Source of the DNA: Arthrobacter sp. N199823 | Lineage (GTDB): Bacteria > Actinomycetota > Actinomycetes > Actinomycetales > Micrococcaceae | Direction of reading: 5' to 3' | NCBI RefSeq assembly: GCF_002929705.1 | Contig: NZ_PJIN01000014.1 | Coordinates: forward strand, 1-53,053 | Length of the DNA stretch: 53,053 bases | Part shown: piece by piece, positions 26,467 through 34,658 of the stretch | How the letters are laid out: every line of letters starts with the position of its first letter | Position numbering within the stretch: position 1 is the first letter of the stretch | Program-made: the position numbers and the translations under genes | Notes under the pieces: model-generated | The model's input: the letters and a program-made list of their open reading frames with translations, nothing else | The model's database searches: none | Told to the model about the DNA's origin: nothing

Positions 26467-27138
26467 TCACAGTGCTGATGTGCCGAGGAATGCGTCAATG
26501 AAAGCAAAGAAGATACTCGCGGCTGCGGCCACATAGATCACTGCGACGATGAGCCAACCAGAGTCACCCAAGAATCGCGCCACCGGGATGGGGACCTTGA
26601 TGGCTTCATGCTCGATGTTTCGGATCGTGACCCAGACGAACAAGGGAATCATGACTGCCCAGACGACCATGCATAAAGGGCAAAGAACATGGATCGAATA
26701 CAAGGCTTGAGACCATAGCCATACAACAAAGGCAAAGCCGAGAGTGATGCCGATCTGCATTCCTATCCAGTACCACCGTGCAAATGCTGCACCGGAAATC
26801 AGCGCCAATCCGATGGCGATGATGATGGCGAATGCAACGATTCCGATGAACATGTTGGGGAAGCCAAATATGGAGCTCTGCCACGTCTGCATGACTTTCC
26901 CGCAGGACACCCACGGGTTGATATCGCACACTGTTTCATAGCCGGGGTCCTTGAGTACCTCGAGTTTCTCCAGAGCCAACGCTCCGGAAGCCAGCCAGCC
27001 AACGGCCCCCGTGGTGACGAGGAGCCAGCCAAACGGTTGGGTGCGGACCTGTCGTGGAATTTCGGGTCGCCCGGGAGGATACCCACCGGCGCCGTCGCCG
27101 AAGTTCATTTTCCCAGTGGAGGCGGAGTTGGTAGTCAT
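26467..27138 (-). CDS. vitamin K epoxide reductase (VKOR) family protein
   Basis: A 223-aa integral membrane protein with about five helices. Both cysteine pairs of bacterial VKOR are present: the loop pair C71 and C79 (CDINPWVSC) and the membrane CxxC C153-C156 (CPLC). The Ser/Gly pattern WQSSIFGFPNMFIGI between them is also typical. VKOR passes electrons from DsbA to quinone, so with 25666-26364 it completes a disulfide-forming pathway. GAAGGAC precedes the ATG. CcdA lies 43 bp upstream. Confidence 0.92.
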   Translation of the reverse strand: MTTNSASTGKMNFGDGAGGYPPGRPEIPRQVRTQPFGWLLVTTGAVGWLASGALALEKLEVLKDPGYETVCDINPWVSCGKVMQTWQSSIFGFPNMFIGIVAFAIIIAIGLALISGAAFARWYWIGMQIGITLGFAFVVWLWSQALYSIHVLCPLCMVVWAVMIPLFVWVTIRNIEHEAIKVPIPVARFLGDSGWLIVAVIYVAAAASIFFAFIDAFLGTSAL

Positions 27139-27181
27139 AGGATCAGGAGTCCTTCAGGTTGATTCATCTGATTTGGGGTCT

Positions 27182-27931
27182 TCAGACCGGCGTCAAATAC
27201 GTGCCGGAGAGGTTCTGTAACTGGTAGATCCATTTCATCCAGAGTCCGCTGACCATCATGAGGCCCAGGAGAATCAGCATGGATGCTCCTGCGATGTTGA
27301 CGATGCGAATGTGCCGGCGGACCAGGCCCATGACCTTGGTTACCCAGCCCAATCCGAGGGCGACGAGCAGGAAGGGGATGCCGAGGCCCAGACAATAGAC
27401 GAACGCCAGGAGCGCACCTCGCCAGGTGCTGCCGGAGGTGACGCTGAGGGCCAGCACGGCGCTGAGCGTGGGACCCATACAGGGTGTCCAGCCAAGGCCA
27501 AAAACGATGCCCAGCAGCGGCGCCCCGCCGAGCCCGGTCCTGCGTGTCAATGACAGCTTGCGGCTTTGTTGCAGCCAGGAAAATTTCCCCAATAACACTA
27601 GGCCCATGACAATGACGACGACGCCCATGATGCGCATGAGCGGGTCCTGCCAGCGGACGAGCCAGGACCCGATCATCCCGAAGGCAGCGCCATACAGGGT
27701 GAACACGGCACCAAAGCCGAGCACGAACAATCCGACCCCGGCAAGTACACGACGCCGGTTCTTGGGTTGGTTGGGGTCAGTTAGGCCCGAGACATAGCCG
27801 AGATAGCCGGGTACGAGCGGCAAAATGCATGGAGACATGAACGAGACGATCCCGGCAATGAGTGCCAGGGGCATCGCTACGAGCAAAGCCCCTGAGGTTA
27901 CCGTGGTGGCGAAGAACTCTCCGATACTCAT
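27182..27931 (-). CDS. CcdA/DsbD-like membrane thiol transporter
   Basis: A 249-aa protein with six helices and the two conserved cysteines in [15 protein letters not shown] (C35) and [13 protein letters not shown] (C151). CcdA moves reducing equivalents outward for cytochrome c maturation or thiol repair. Its ATG is 4 bp after the TAA of the BNR lipoprotein gene, so the two are coupled. A reducing arm (CcdA) beside an oxidising arm (VKOR/DsbA) suggests both are needed to handle metal-damaged extracellular thiols; this is inference. Confidence 0.9.
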   Translation of the reverse strand: MSIGEFFATTVTSGALLVAMPLALIAGIVSFMSPCILPLVPGYLGYVSGLTDPNQPKNRRRVLAGVGLFVLGFGAVFTLYGAAFGMIGSWLVRWQDPLMRIMGVVVIVMGLVLLGKFSWLQQSRKLSLTRRTGLGGAPLLGIVFGLGWTPCMGPTLSAVLALSVTSGSTWRGALLAFVYCLGLGIPFLLVALGLGWVTKVMGLVRRHIRIVNIAGASMLILLGLMMVSGLWMKWIYQLQNLSGTYLTPV

Positions 27932-27935
27932 GACG

Positions 27936-28817
27936 TTATGAGCTGGCCGGGCGAAAGGTTGCGCCGCCGTCGGTGGAGATTTGAACGCCGGTGGTGGTTG
28001 ACACCCAAATCGAAGGTTTACCGGAACTGTTCTCCACTGCGGTTACGGCCTCCACCTGGCCAGAAATGTTCCCTGTTGCAGCCCAAGTTAGCCCCGTGTC
28101 GGTGGAGAGGAAGACGTTGCCGTCCGTTGTGATACCCACTGCTTCCGTGGGTGCCTTTTCAGTTGGTGTGGCGATTGCCACAAACTGGATGGTCGGCCCT
28201 TTCGGAACAAGTTGCCAGGTCCTTCCGCTGTCGGTGGAGCGCTGGAGGCCGTCTTGGGTCGTGGCCAGTACTACTGTGGAGGCGGGGCTGCCAGCCAACA
28301 CAGTAGGAGTGAAAGAAGTTGCCGATGTGGTCCAAGACTTTCCGTCGGAGCTGGTGCGCAGCTGACCGTCGAAGGCAACCAGGGAATTGCCGCTGACGGT
28401 GAGCGCATGGAAGTCGGACTCACCACCTCGGGAGATTTCTTGCCAAGTCTTCCCTGCGTCCGTCGACTGTATGAGCCCAACAGGATTCGGCAGCGAGGAT
28501 CCGGGTCCGGGGTGACCGGAGGCGAAGAGAACATCAGGTTCGGCGGTGGCCGTAAACCCCATCAGGTCGATGGTGGTGTCACTGATCTTTGCGGCGGTTT
28601 TCGTCGTGGCGTCATACAAACCATCGTGGGTGGCCAGCAGGATCCTAGACGATGCTGGGTCAACACTGATGCCATGCACATGATCCGACTCAACGGCTGC
28701 CGAGGGTGTGGGGCTGACTTGAGTGGTCGATGTTGTGCATCCGGCCAGGACCAGCGGCAACGCCAGAACCAGGGCTGCAATTGGGTTGCTGACACGGGCA
28801 GTAGTGCGGGGTTTCAC
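27936..28817 (-). CDS. BNR-repeat (sialidase-like propeller) lipoprotein
   Basis: A 293-aa lipoprotein with lipobox LAGC. It contains [16 protein letters not shown], as in the F510_1955 glycosylhydrolase group, and several Asp-box repeats: [36 protein letters not shown] and [12 protein letters not shown]. The GTG at 28817 is preferred because GGAG lies 8 bp before it and it gives a basic signal peptide (MKPRTTARV). No glycosidase residues can be assigned. These proteins recur beside metal/thiol genes. It would need the LspA encoded nearby, or another, for maturation. Confidence 0.85.
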   Translation of the reverse strand: MKPRTTARVSNPIAALVLALPLVLAGCTTSTTQVSPTPSAAVESDHVHGISVDPASSRILLATHDGLYDATTKTAAKISDTTIDLMGFTATAEPDVLFASGHPGPGSSLPNPVGLIQSTDAGKTWQEISRGGESDFHALTVSGNSLVAFDGQLRTSSDGKSWTTSATSFTPTVLAGSPASTVVLATTQDGLQRSTDSGRTWQLVPKGPTIQFVAIATPTEKAPTEAVGITTDGNVFLSTDTGLTWAATGNISGQVEAVTAVENSSGKPSIWVSTTTGVQISTDGGATFRPASS

Positions 28818-28929
28818 GGGGTACTCCAAAAGACGAGGGAAGAGAGTGGGAACAATTCGAAGGACGTGGGTTCCAGTGGTGATTCCAGCGCGCTGCGGAC
28901 CGCCTCCGGCATTTTGCCCTTACCCTGGG

Positions 28930-29529
28930 TCACAGGGAGGCGAGCAAGTCCTTCATGGCCTTGATTTATTTTTCTTGCGCGGCAACAATGCTCTTGGCCA
29001 AAACGACAGCATCAACGTTCTCGCCGCTGGCGAGCTCCTTGTAGACCATTTCATTGACGCCTTCGTGATGGGCGCTCATCTGGGTGAGGAACAGCTTGCT
29101 CACCTCGGTGCCCTCGGCGGCAGGGAGCTTGTCAAGGTCCTCCGAGGTCCTCATGCCGTTCATGGAATTGTGGTCCACTACGGCTGTCGGCTCGGACCAC
29201 CCGGTCAGCCAAGCATTCATCATCACAATTTCCGGGTTTTGGGCTGCCGTGGTATTTGCGGCCAGTGCGGTGATCTTGGCGTCAAGGCCGGTCTTGCCGA
29301 GCATGATGTCGCCCATTTCCACGGCCTGGACGTGGTGCGGGATCATCATTCGAGTGAACGTTGTGTCGGCAGAATTGTGATCCGCCTCCGTGCCCGATGA
29401 TTGTGAGGCCAGGGGTGAGCTGCCGCGCTTCAAGTCGGACTTGGCTCCGCCATCGTTCTCTGTGGAACATTCGGCTACTGCCATCATGGCGGCAACAACC
29501 GTGGAAGTAGCGACTAGCGGTTTTTTCAT
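28930..29529 (-). pseudogene. DUF305 protein with premature stop near the end
   Basis: A DUF305 four-helix metal-associated protein: HH motifs in MMIPHHVQAVEMGDIML and MSAHHEGVNEM, and Met-rich segments. The ATG at 29529 has AAGGAC upstream. The frame ends at 28966 with AAQEK, but the next codons read IKAMKDLLASL up to a TGA at 28930, the normal family ending. A GAA to TAA change therefore removes the last 11 residues. The lipobox region reads VAEC where Gly/Ala is expected before Cys, so lipidation may also fail. The truncated protein may still fold. Confidence 0.8.
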
Positions 29530-29599
29530 GATACAACGTCCTTCATTCCAGCTTCTGGATATGCAGCGAGCGGCCTCAGTTTGAGGGCGCGTCAACGAG

Positions 29600-29622
29600 G
29601 ACCCGTGAATAGTCCACGGGTC
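29600..29622. terminator. short hairpin after the DUF6153 gene
   Basis: The arms GACCCGTG and CACGGGTC (8 bp, 7-nt loop) lie 12 bp beyond the leftward DUF6153 stop and upstream of the DUF305 gene. It may attenuate transcription between them. No T run. Confidence 0.4.
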
Positions 29623-29633
29623 GATTCGTTGGT

Positions 29634-30095
29634 TTACGTTCTGCTGATCGAGAGTTGCTTTAATGATGGCGGGTCAAGGGGACGGTCCGCAGCCTCGTGT
29701 ATTGGCGCGTGCAGGAACGCCGCACCCGGGCCAAGATGAGTGAGCGTTCCTGGTAGCGGAACGCTCACAGATGCGGAACCTATAGCTGGCGTGCAGTCGC
29801 TGTGAATGGACATGTTAGCCGTATGCTCAGTGGCCGGACAATTGAGGGCGGCCCTGACAGCCGTTGGACTGTGCAGGGCGCTGTGGGCGACCGCAGTGTC
29901 TGCGAAGTTGTCGCCGTCAAGATTTACATGACTGGAAGCCGCGGCAGATTCCGTGCTCATTTGGGTTGCTGTCATCGATCCGCTAGCTACAATATGAATG
30001 CTCAGAATACCGCCGATTATGGCAATCACTACGGCGAGGAATCCGCCCCAGCGCAGGAGGACCCCTGCCGCGGGTAGGTCATGGATCATGCGCAC
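29634..30095 (-). CDS. DUF6153-like membrane-anchored protein
   Basis: A 153-aa protein with one N-terminal helix (LRWGGFLAVVIAIIGGILSI) and an external His/Cys-containing region (ALNCPATEHTANMSIHSDC), the pattern of DUF6153 proteins found next to DUF305. The GTG at 30095 is chosen because AGAAGGGA is 5 bp upstream; the earlier ATG at 30116 has none. A perfect 11-bp inverted repeat (29740-29768) lies inside the gene. Metal binding is inferred from ligands and neighbours only. Confidence 0.6.
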   Translation of the reverse strand: MRMIHDLPAAGVLLRWGGFLAVVIAIIGGILSIHIVASGSMTATQMSTESAAASSHVNLDGDNFADTAVAHSALHSPTAVRAALNCPATEHTANMSIHSDCTPAIGSASVSVPLPGTLTHLGPGAAFLHAPIHEAADRPLDPPSLKQLSISRT

Positions 30096-30469
30096 GGTGA
30101 AGTCCCTTCTGTTCATAGCTTCTGCTGTTTCATTTGTTGTGTATTGTATGGGCGGAATCTGGGTGAAAGCTGCGAAACGGCTTGGGACGCGTCAGAAGCG
30201 ATGAGCTTGCGCCTGTGGCTTGGGTATCGGTTGAGAGCCAACAAGATCGTGGTGAGCATCTTGAGCGCGTCGCGGGCCACTGGGAGAAGGGGAGTCCACC
30301 GATGGATGGTGCTCCTTCGGCGGCTTGGCAGTTGGGGGCTTGGAAGTTGTCATCTTGGTCCTTGTTACCGACTGTAACCGAGACATCAATGGGTGGCTCG
30401 TGAAGAAGCGAACTATCTAGGGCTAAGGACTAGCGGAGCTGCGGGGTTAGGTGAAGTGGGCTGCGAGTG
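30096..30469. other. gap with no convincing gene
   Basis: About 370 bp upstream of the DUF6153 gene. The overlapping short frames lack domains; a 65-aa minus-strand frame (30192-30389) is Pro/Lys/His-rich low complexity without a ribosome site. A promoter for DUF6153 must lie here but no clear boxes stand out. Confidence 0.4.
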
Positions 30470-30694
30470 TCAAGAATCCGGTGAAGGCTCTGCTGTTGAT
30501 GTGTCGTGCGCGGGAGGCCCCTTGTCTGGGTGCACGGAAAGCGTGCGGAGAAATGCTTCAACGTCGTCAAAGTTGATAGCTGCGAACATGCCTACTGCGG
30601 CCAAATCTAGTGTCATATCGGCGAGATCTTCTACGGGTGAAAGCGTTGACCGCCGGCGTTTTGCGCGGCGCCCAACGCCCGTCAAGCGGGTCAT
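30470..30694 (-). CDS. small hypothetical protein after lspA
   Basis: A 74-aa frame whose ATG directly follows the TAG of lspA. A basic N-terminus (TGVGRRAKRRRS) leads to a middle LADMTLDLAAVGMFAAINFD and an acidic, Pro-rich tail. No family recognised. Position suggests the fourth gene of the cmtR-cadA-lspA operon, but it has no independent ribosome site, so it may be non-coding. Confidence 0.42.
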   Translation of the reverse strand: MTRLTGVGRRAKRRRSTLSPVEDLADMTLDLAAVGMFAAINFDDVEAFLRTLSVHPDKGPPAHDTSTAEPSPDS

Positions 30695-31204
30695 CTAGGG
30701 TTGCGGAGGTGGCCGGGTGGTTATCAATGTACCCAGAATGTAGAGCCCTACCCCAACGGTGACAAAGGCGTCGGCGAGGTTGAAGGTGGCAAACCAGCCG
30801 GTGTGAAGGTAGTCCACGACGCCGCGTCCGTCGAGCCGGTCGATGAAATTCCCTATGGCGCCACCTATCAGCAGTGCCGCGCCAGTCAGGGAGAGGCCAG
30901 TCATGGCGGGTGCGGTTTTGAGGGCATGCCAGACTAGGGCGGTGATGATCAAGCCCGTGGCTGTGATGACGACCCAGACTGGAAGGCCCGATCCGAGGCT
31001 GAAGGCGACACCCGTGTTGTGGAGCAGGCGGATGTTCATCACCCCCAGCTCGACCGTCGCTCCGGTCGCGAGCAGGGTTTCGGCCAGTGCCTTGATGGCC
31101 AGGTCGACACCGGCCAGTACGGCCACCCAGACGAGCAGCCCGGTCCGAGTCCTGCGGGCGGCTCGGGCGGGTGCCGCTGGCTGCGCCGTGGTTTCGGCGC
31201 TCAT
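30695..31204 (-). CDS. lspA: signal peptidase II (prolipoprotein signal peptidase)
   Basis: A 169-aa membrane aspartic protease with four helices. The catalytic Asp residues are D122 in GGAIGNFIDRL and D145 in FNLADAFVTVG, with the conserved N64 loop LHNTGVAFSLG. It cleaves lipoprotein signal peptides after lipidation. The first motif reads GVDLAIKAL where DQxxK is usual. Its ATG overlaps the stop of cadA (ATGA), so it is made together with the cadmium pump. An accessory lspA copy tied to cadA recurs in Gram-positive cadmium islands; why is not known. Confidence 0.94.
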   Translation of the reverse strand: MSAETTAQPAAPARAARRTRTGLLVWVAVLAGVDLAIKALAETLLATGATVELGVMNIRLLHNTGVAFSLGSGLPVWVVITATGLIITALVWHALKTAPAMTGLSLTGAALLIGGAIGNFIDRLDGRGVVDYLHTGWFATFNLADAFVTVGVGLYILGTLITTRPPPQP

Positions 31205-33156
31205 GCTGCCGGTTCCAAAGCGGCGTCGGACTTGGCTGGCTCGAGCACAGTGGTACGACTCAGTCGCCCCGCCCGGACGCCGTTGGCGATCACGACGATT
31301 TCGGCCAACTCGTGAATAAGGACCACGGCGGCCAAGCCGAATATCCCGAACAGTGCCAGGGGGATTAACACGGCGATCAGCACCAGGGACATGCCCACGT
31401 TCTGGAGCATGATGGTCCGGGTCCTGCGCGCGTGGTCCAGGATCCTGGGCAGGTGGTTCAGGTCCTCGCCCATCAGCGCTATGTCAGCAGTTTCGATCGC
31501 GACGTCGGTACCCATCGCTCCCATTGCGATGCCGGTGTCGGCGGTCGCCAAGGCGGGAGCGTCATTGACACCGTCACCGACCATGGCTGTGGGCTGGCGG
31601 ACCTGGAGCCTGCGAATGATTTCCGCCTTTTCCTCGGGGCGCAGATCCGCGTGGACTTCGCTGATACCCGCTTCCTTACCCAGTGCGGTCGCGGTGATGA
31701 CATTGTCACCGGTGAGCATGACCGTGGTGTACCCGGAGGCTTTCAGCCGAGCGATAACCTGCCCGGCTTCGGGGCGCAACTCGTCCCGGACCGCGATGGC
31801 ACCAATGACTTTTCCTGCTGATTCGATAAGGACGGCGGTGGCACCGGCGTGCTGCATCCGCTCGATCTCCGGGGCCAGGGGGCCGGCATCGATCCAGCCG
31901 GGACGGCCGAGCCTGACAGGTTCACCCTCAAACAGACCCGCTAGGCCAGCACCGGGTACCGTGTCTACATCGGTCACGACGACTCGATCCGGAGTGGCGG
32001 CAAGGATGGCGCGGGCGAGCGGGTGTTCGCTGCGCGATTCCAGCCCGGCGGCAAGGGCTAGCACCTGCTCCCGTGTGGCGGACCCGGTAGCCAGGACGTC
32101 GATCACGGCAGGTTTGTTCCGGGTCAGAGTGCCCGTCTTGTCTAAAGCTACGGTGCGAATCCTGCCGAGCATTTCGAGGGCTCCACCACCCTTGATGAGC
32201 ACCCCGATACGGCTGGCCGCACCAACCGAGGCAATAACCGTGACAGGAACGGAGATCGCCAGTGCACACGGCGAGGCTGCCACCAGGACAACCAGGGCGC
32301 GTTCGAACCACAGCAGCGGCTCGCCAACGATGAAACCGAAGACGATGATCAAGGCTGCGGCGATTAGGATGCCCGGAACGAGCCTTTTGGCAATATTGTC
32401 AGCCAGACGCTGCCCAGGACCCCTGCGTGACTGCTCGGCCTCGACGATGTGCACGATCCTGGACAAGGAGTTGTCCTCAGCGGTGCTGGTTACTTGGACC
32501 TCCAGTGGCCCGGTGCCGTTAATGGATCCGGCATAGACCTCGGATCCCGGTCCGACCTCAACGGGCACAGATTCACCGGTGAGTGCCGAAGTGTCCAAAG
32601 AAGTCCGCCCGGAGATGATCCGGCCATCGGTGGCGAGCCGTTCCCCGGGTCGAACGACCATGACATCTCCGAGGGTGAGGTGCTCCGGTGACACCACAAT
32701 TTCGGCACCGTTACGCAGGATGGTCGCCTCAGCCGGGACCAGGTCCAGCAGAGCCCGCAGACCCCGCCGTGTTTTCGCCAGCGAGTACTCCTCCAACCCC
32801 TCAGATATGGCATACAGGAAGGCCAGCATGGCAGCTTCCTCAAACTGGCCAAGGGCCACAGCGCCTGCCGCGGCGATCGTCATCAGCGTACCGACCCCAA
32901 TCCTGCCCTTGGCCAGGCGTCGAAGCGTCGAGGGGACGAACGTCCACGCAGCCACCAGCAGCGCCCCGATTTCCAACGGAAGCATCAACCATTGAGGTCC
33001 GTCGGCTAGTCCTGTGATCCACGCTGCCAATAGGAGCACGCAGGACACCGCCGCTGCGCGAACTTCAGTTACCTGCCAGAATCCGAGGATGTCATCCGAC
33101 TCTTCGGAAGTGCCGGTTTCTGGTTTGTCATCGCTGCAGCCGCAGGCATCACTCAT
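31201..33156 (-). CDS. cadA: cadmium/zinc-translocating P1B-type ATPase (CadA-like)
   Basis: A 651-aa pump. It has a short N-terminus with Cys (MSDACGCSDD) instead of an HMA domain. The core has TGES (193-196), SPC (295-297), DKTGT with D339, SEHPLA and GDGVNDAPA. The final helix region has IHELAEIVVIANGVRAGR, the actinobacterial CadA-like pattern. It overlaps cmtR (33153) and lspA (31204) by 4 bp each, forming one coupled operon. The CmtR-type sensor upstream supports Cd/Pb as the inducing metals. Clearly different in sequence from the pump at 19390. Confidence 0.93.
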   Translation of the reverse strand: MSDACGCSDDKPETGTSEESDDILGFWQVTEVRAAAVSCVLLLAAWITGLADGPQWLMLPLEIGALLVAAWTFVPSTLRRLAKGRIGVGTLMTIAAAGAVALGQFEEAAMLAFLYAISEGLEEYSLAKTRRGLRALLDLVPAEATILRNGAEIVVSPEHLTLGDVMVVRPGERLATDGRIISGRTSLDTSALTGESVPVEVGPGSEVYAGSINGTGPLEVQVTSTAEDNSLSRIVHIVEAEQSRRGPGQRLADNIAKRLVPGILIAAALIIVFGFIVGEPLLWFERALVVLVAASPCALAISVPVTVIASVGAASRIGVLIKGGGALEMLGRIRTVALDKTGTLTRNKPAVIDVLATGSATREQVLALAAGLESRSEHPLARAILAATPDRVVVTDVDTVPGAGLAGLFEGEPVRLGRPGWIDAGPLAPEIERMQHAGATAVLIESAGKVIGAIAVRDELRPEAGQVIARLKASGYTTVMLTGDNVITATALGKEAGISEVHADLRPEEKAEIIRRLQVRQPTAMVGDGVNDAPALATADTGIAMGAMGTDVAIETADIALMGEDLNHLPRILDHARRTRTIMLQNVGMSLVLIAVLIPLALFGIFGLAAVVLIHELAEIVVIANGVRAGRLSRTTVLEPAKSDAALEPAA

Positions 33157-33539
33157 CGTGCGCTTTCCTTTGTCAGATCGGCATTAGTGCTACCAGTGCC
33201 GTAGTTCGGGCACAGGCTGACGGCGTTTCCGGTGGCGGCAAGCAGAACCTCAGCCTGGGCGAGCATGTCCATCAACTCCGGACGGGACAGAGAGTAATGG
33301 ACACTGCGGCCCTGCACCCGTCCCTCGACCAAGCCGCAGTCCCGCAGACAGGCCATATGCGCCGAGACCGTAGACTGTGCCAGGCCCAGCTCCCTGGTCA
33401 GGTCACTCACCCGCACCTCCCCCCCGGCCATCCGCTTCACAATATTCAGCCGGGTAGGGTCGCTGAGGGAATGGAACAACGCCGTCGCGGGATCGAGCTT
33501 GGCACAGGAATCCGGAGAGATCTCCGATTGAATCGTCAT
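33153..33539 (-). CDS. cmtR: CmtR-type Cd/Pb-sensing ArsR repressor
   Basis: A 128-aa winged-helix repressor. Cys64 and Cys68 in HMACLRDCGLV match the Cys57/Cys61 pair of mycobacterial CmtR, and Cys110 in VSLCPNYG matches its third ligand, so the complete Cd/Pb site is present. The SmtB alpha-5 His/Asp site is absent. It is first in the operon with cadA and lspA. An inverted repeat covers its -10 box and the transcript appears leaderless. Autorepression relieved by Cd or Pb is expected from the family. Confidence 0.92.
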   Translation of the reverse strand: MTIQSEISPDSCAKLDPATALFHSLSDPTRLNIVKRMAGGEVRVSDLTRELGLAQSTVSAHMACLRDCGLVEGRVQGRSVHYSLSRPELMDMLAQAEVLLAATGNAVSLCPNYGTGSTNADLTKESAR

Positions 33540-33545
33540 GAGACG

Positions 33546-33571
33546 ATTATAGCGCTGTTAAATGCTATTAT
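33546..33571 (-). promoter_or_regulatory. operator and -10 box of the cmtR-cadA-lspA operon
   Basis: ATTATAGC and GCTATTAT form a 7-of-8 inverted repeat with a 10-bp spacer. Read on the minus strand it contains a consensus TATAAT ending 6 bp before the ATG of cmtR, which implies a leaderless mRNA with the operator over the -10. No good -35 is seen, consistent with a regulated promoter. Confidence 0.7.
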
Positions 33572-33847
33572 CGGCCGCGTGCTGCAAATTCGTGATGGTG
33601 GACTCGCTATGAGAAGTAAACGGTCACCGCGTCCCCACTAGTTTCCAGAACCGGCCAAAAGACGGCAAGTCTTTTCCTCAGGCCAGTCGTTCTTGACATC
33701 CAAGCAATGCCGCCGCTCTCGGATACGACCGGTACCCTGGTTACTCCCAAGCCCCGTCGTCAAAGACCACCGCTGGTCAGGAAACAACCCCACCGAAATC
33801 GAAAGACTCCGCCACGCCATCCAGTAATCATCCCAAACAGGGATTCC

Positions 33848-33876
33848 AGTGCCGCATGAGAACCTCAAGCGGCACT
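33848..33876. repeat. oriT-like hairpin upstream of the relaxase operon
   Basis: AGTGCCGC-a-TGAG / CTCA-a-GCGGCACT is a 12-bp stem with one mismatch and a 3-nt AAC loop, 250 bp before the gene cluster encoding the MobF relaxase. MobF origins of transfer typically hold such inverted repeats beside the nick site. No T run follows, so it is not an ordinary terminator. The nick site itself cannot be named from this sequence. The rest of 33575-34100 has no supported gene. Confidence 0.45.
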
Positions 33877-34100
33877 CCCCTGCGTCACCGCAATCCCAAC
33901 GAAAATTTCCCCGCCCACCACTGCGGCCAGCACTCATCGCCAAGCCAGTTCCCTCAGCAAATCCACCCCACCCCACCATGTTGCTACCGCAACCCAAAAT
34001 CATTCAAATCCTTTACACGTCTGGCATCCAAGGTCTTACCCGAGGCGGGAAGTCCCACGGGCAGTCATGGGGGAAGACGCCACCATGACCATGAGTCTGT

Positions 34101-34658
34101 ATGTCTACGCAAAAGTGCCCCCAATGTCATGCCCCTTTTGACCCTCGTCGGTCCACTCAGTTGTACTGTTCAGCCGAGTGCTCTGGGCGATACCGCGAGC
34201 ACCGTCGTCGAGATAAGCGACGGACCACCGCGCGAGTAACGTCTCAAACGCTTGTCGCCGTGGAGCGTGCCGATGGGAATGCTCGCCTGCTCCTTGCTGA
34301 AAAGCAGCATCAGCGCAGCCTGCACTCCGAAACATCTCTGGTTGCGTCGAAGTCTCAGGAAACGGTCCTGGCCCGAGACAGAGTGATTGATGAGCAGCGA
34401 ACTCGGCTCCAACTGTTGGGTGCCAAGTATTTTGATCAGTCTGGACAGCTTGCAGAGGCCAAAGCTGAATGTGTCGAGTTGACGTTGGAAGTCTCGCGAA
34501 TCTTGAAGGACCGGCATGCTGATGTGCAGGATTTGATGCAGATCGCGGTTCGGATGCTCCAGCTCACCGACCATCTCGGTATCCCCCTCGACCGTCCCAC
34601 CGCGGATATCTTTCGCCGCCGTGGGTGGAACACGAAAATTCCGGCAGGCTCACGGTGA
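34101..34658 (+). CDS. zinc-finger/coiled-coil protein preceding the relaxase
   Basis: A 185-aa protein. The first 30 residues hold a small zinc finger (C6, C9, C23, C27: CPQCH and YCSAEC) followed by a basic stretch RYREHRRRDKRR. Residues about 55-150 are rich in Glu/Gln/Arg/Leu heptads and look like a coiled coil; a helical C-terminus follows. Its TGA overlaps the GTG start of the relaxase (GTGA). A role as DNA-binding relaxosome accessory is inferred from position and composition; no named family recognised. Confidence 0.75.
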   Translation: MSTQKCPQCHAPFDPRRSTQLYCSAECSGRYREHRRRDKRRTTARVTSQTLVAVERADGNARLLLAEKQHQRSLHSETSLVASKSQETVLARDRVIDEQRTRLQLLGAKYFDQSGQLAEAKAECVELTLEVSRILKDRHADVQDLMQIAVRMLQLTDHLGIPLDRPTADIFRRRGWNTKIPAGSR

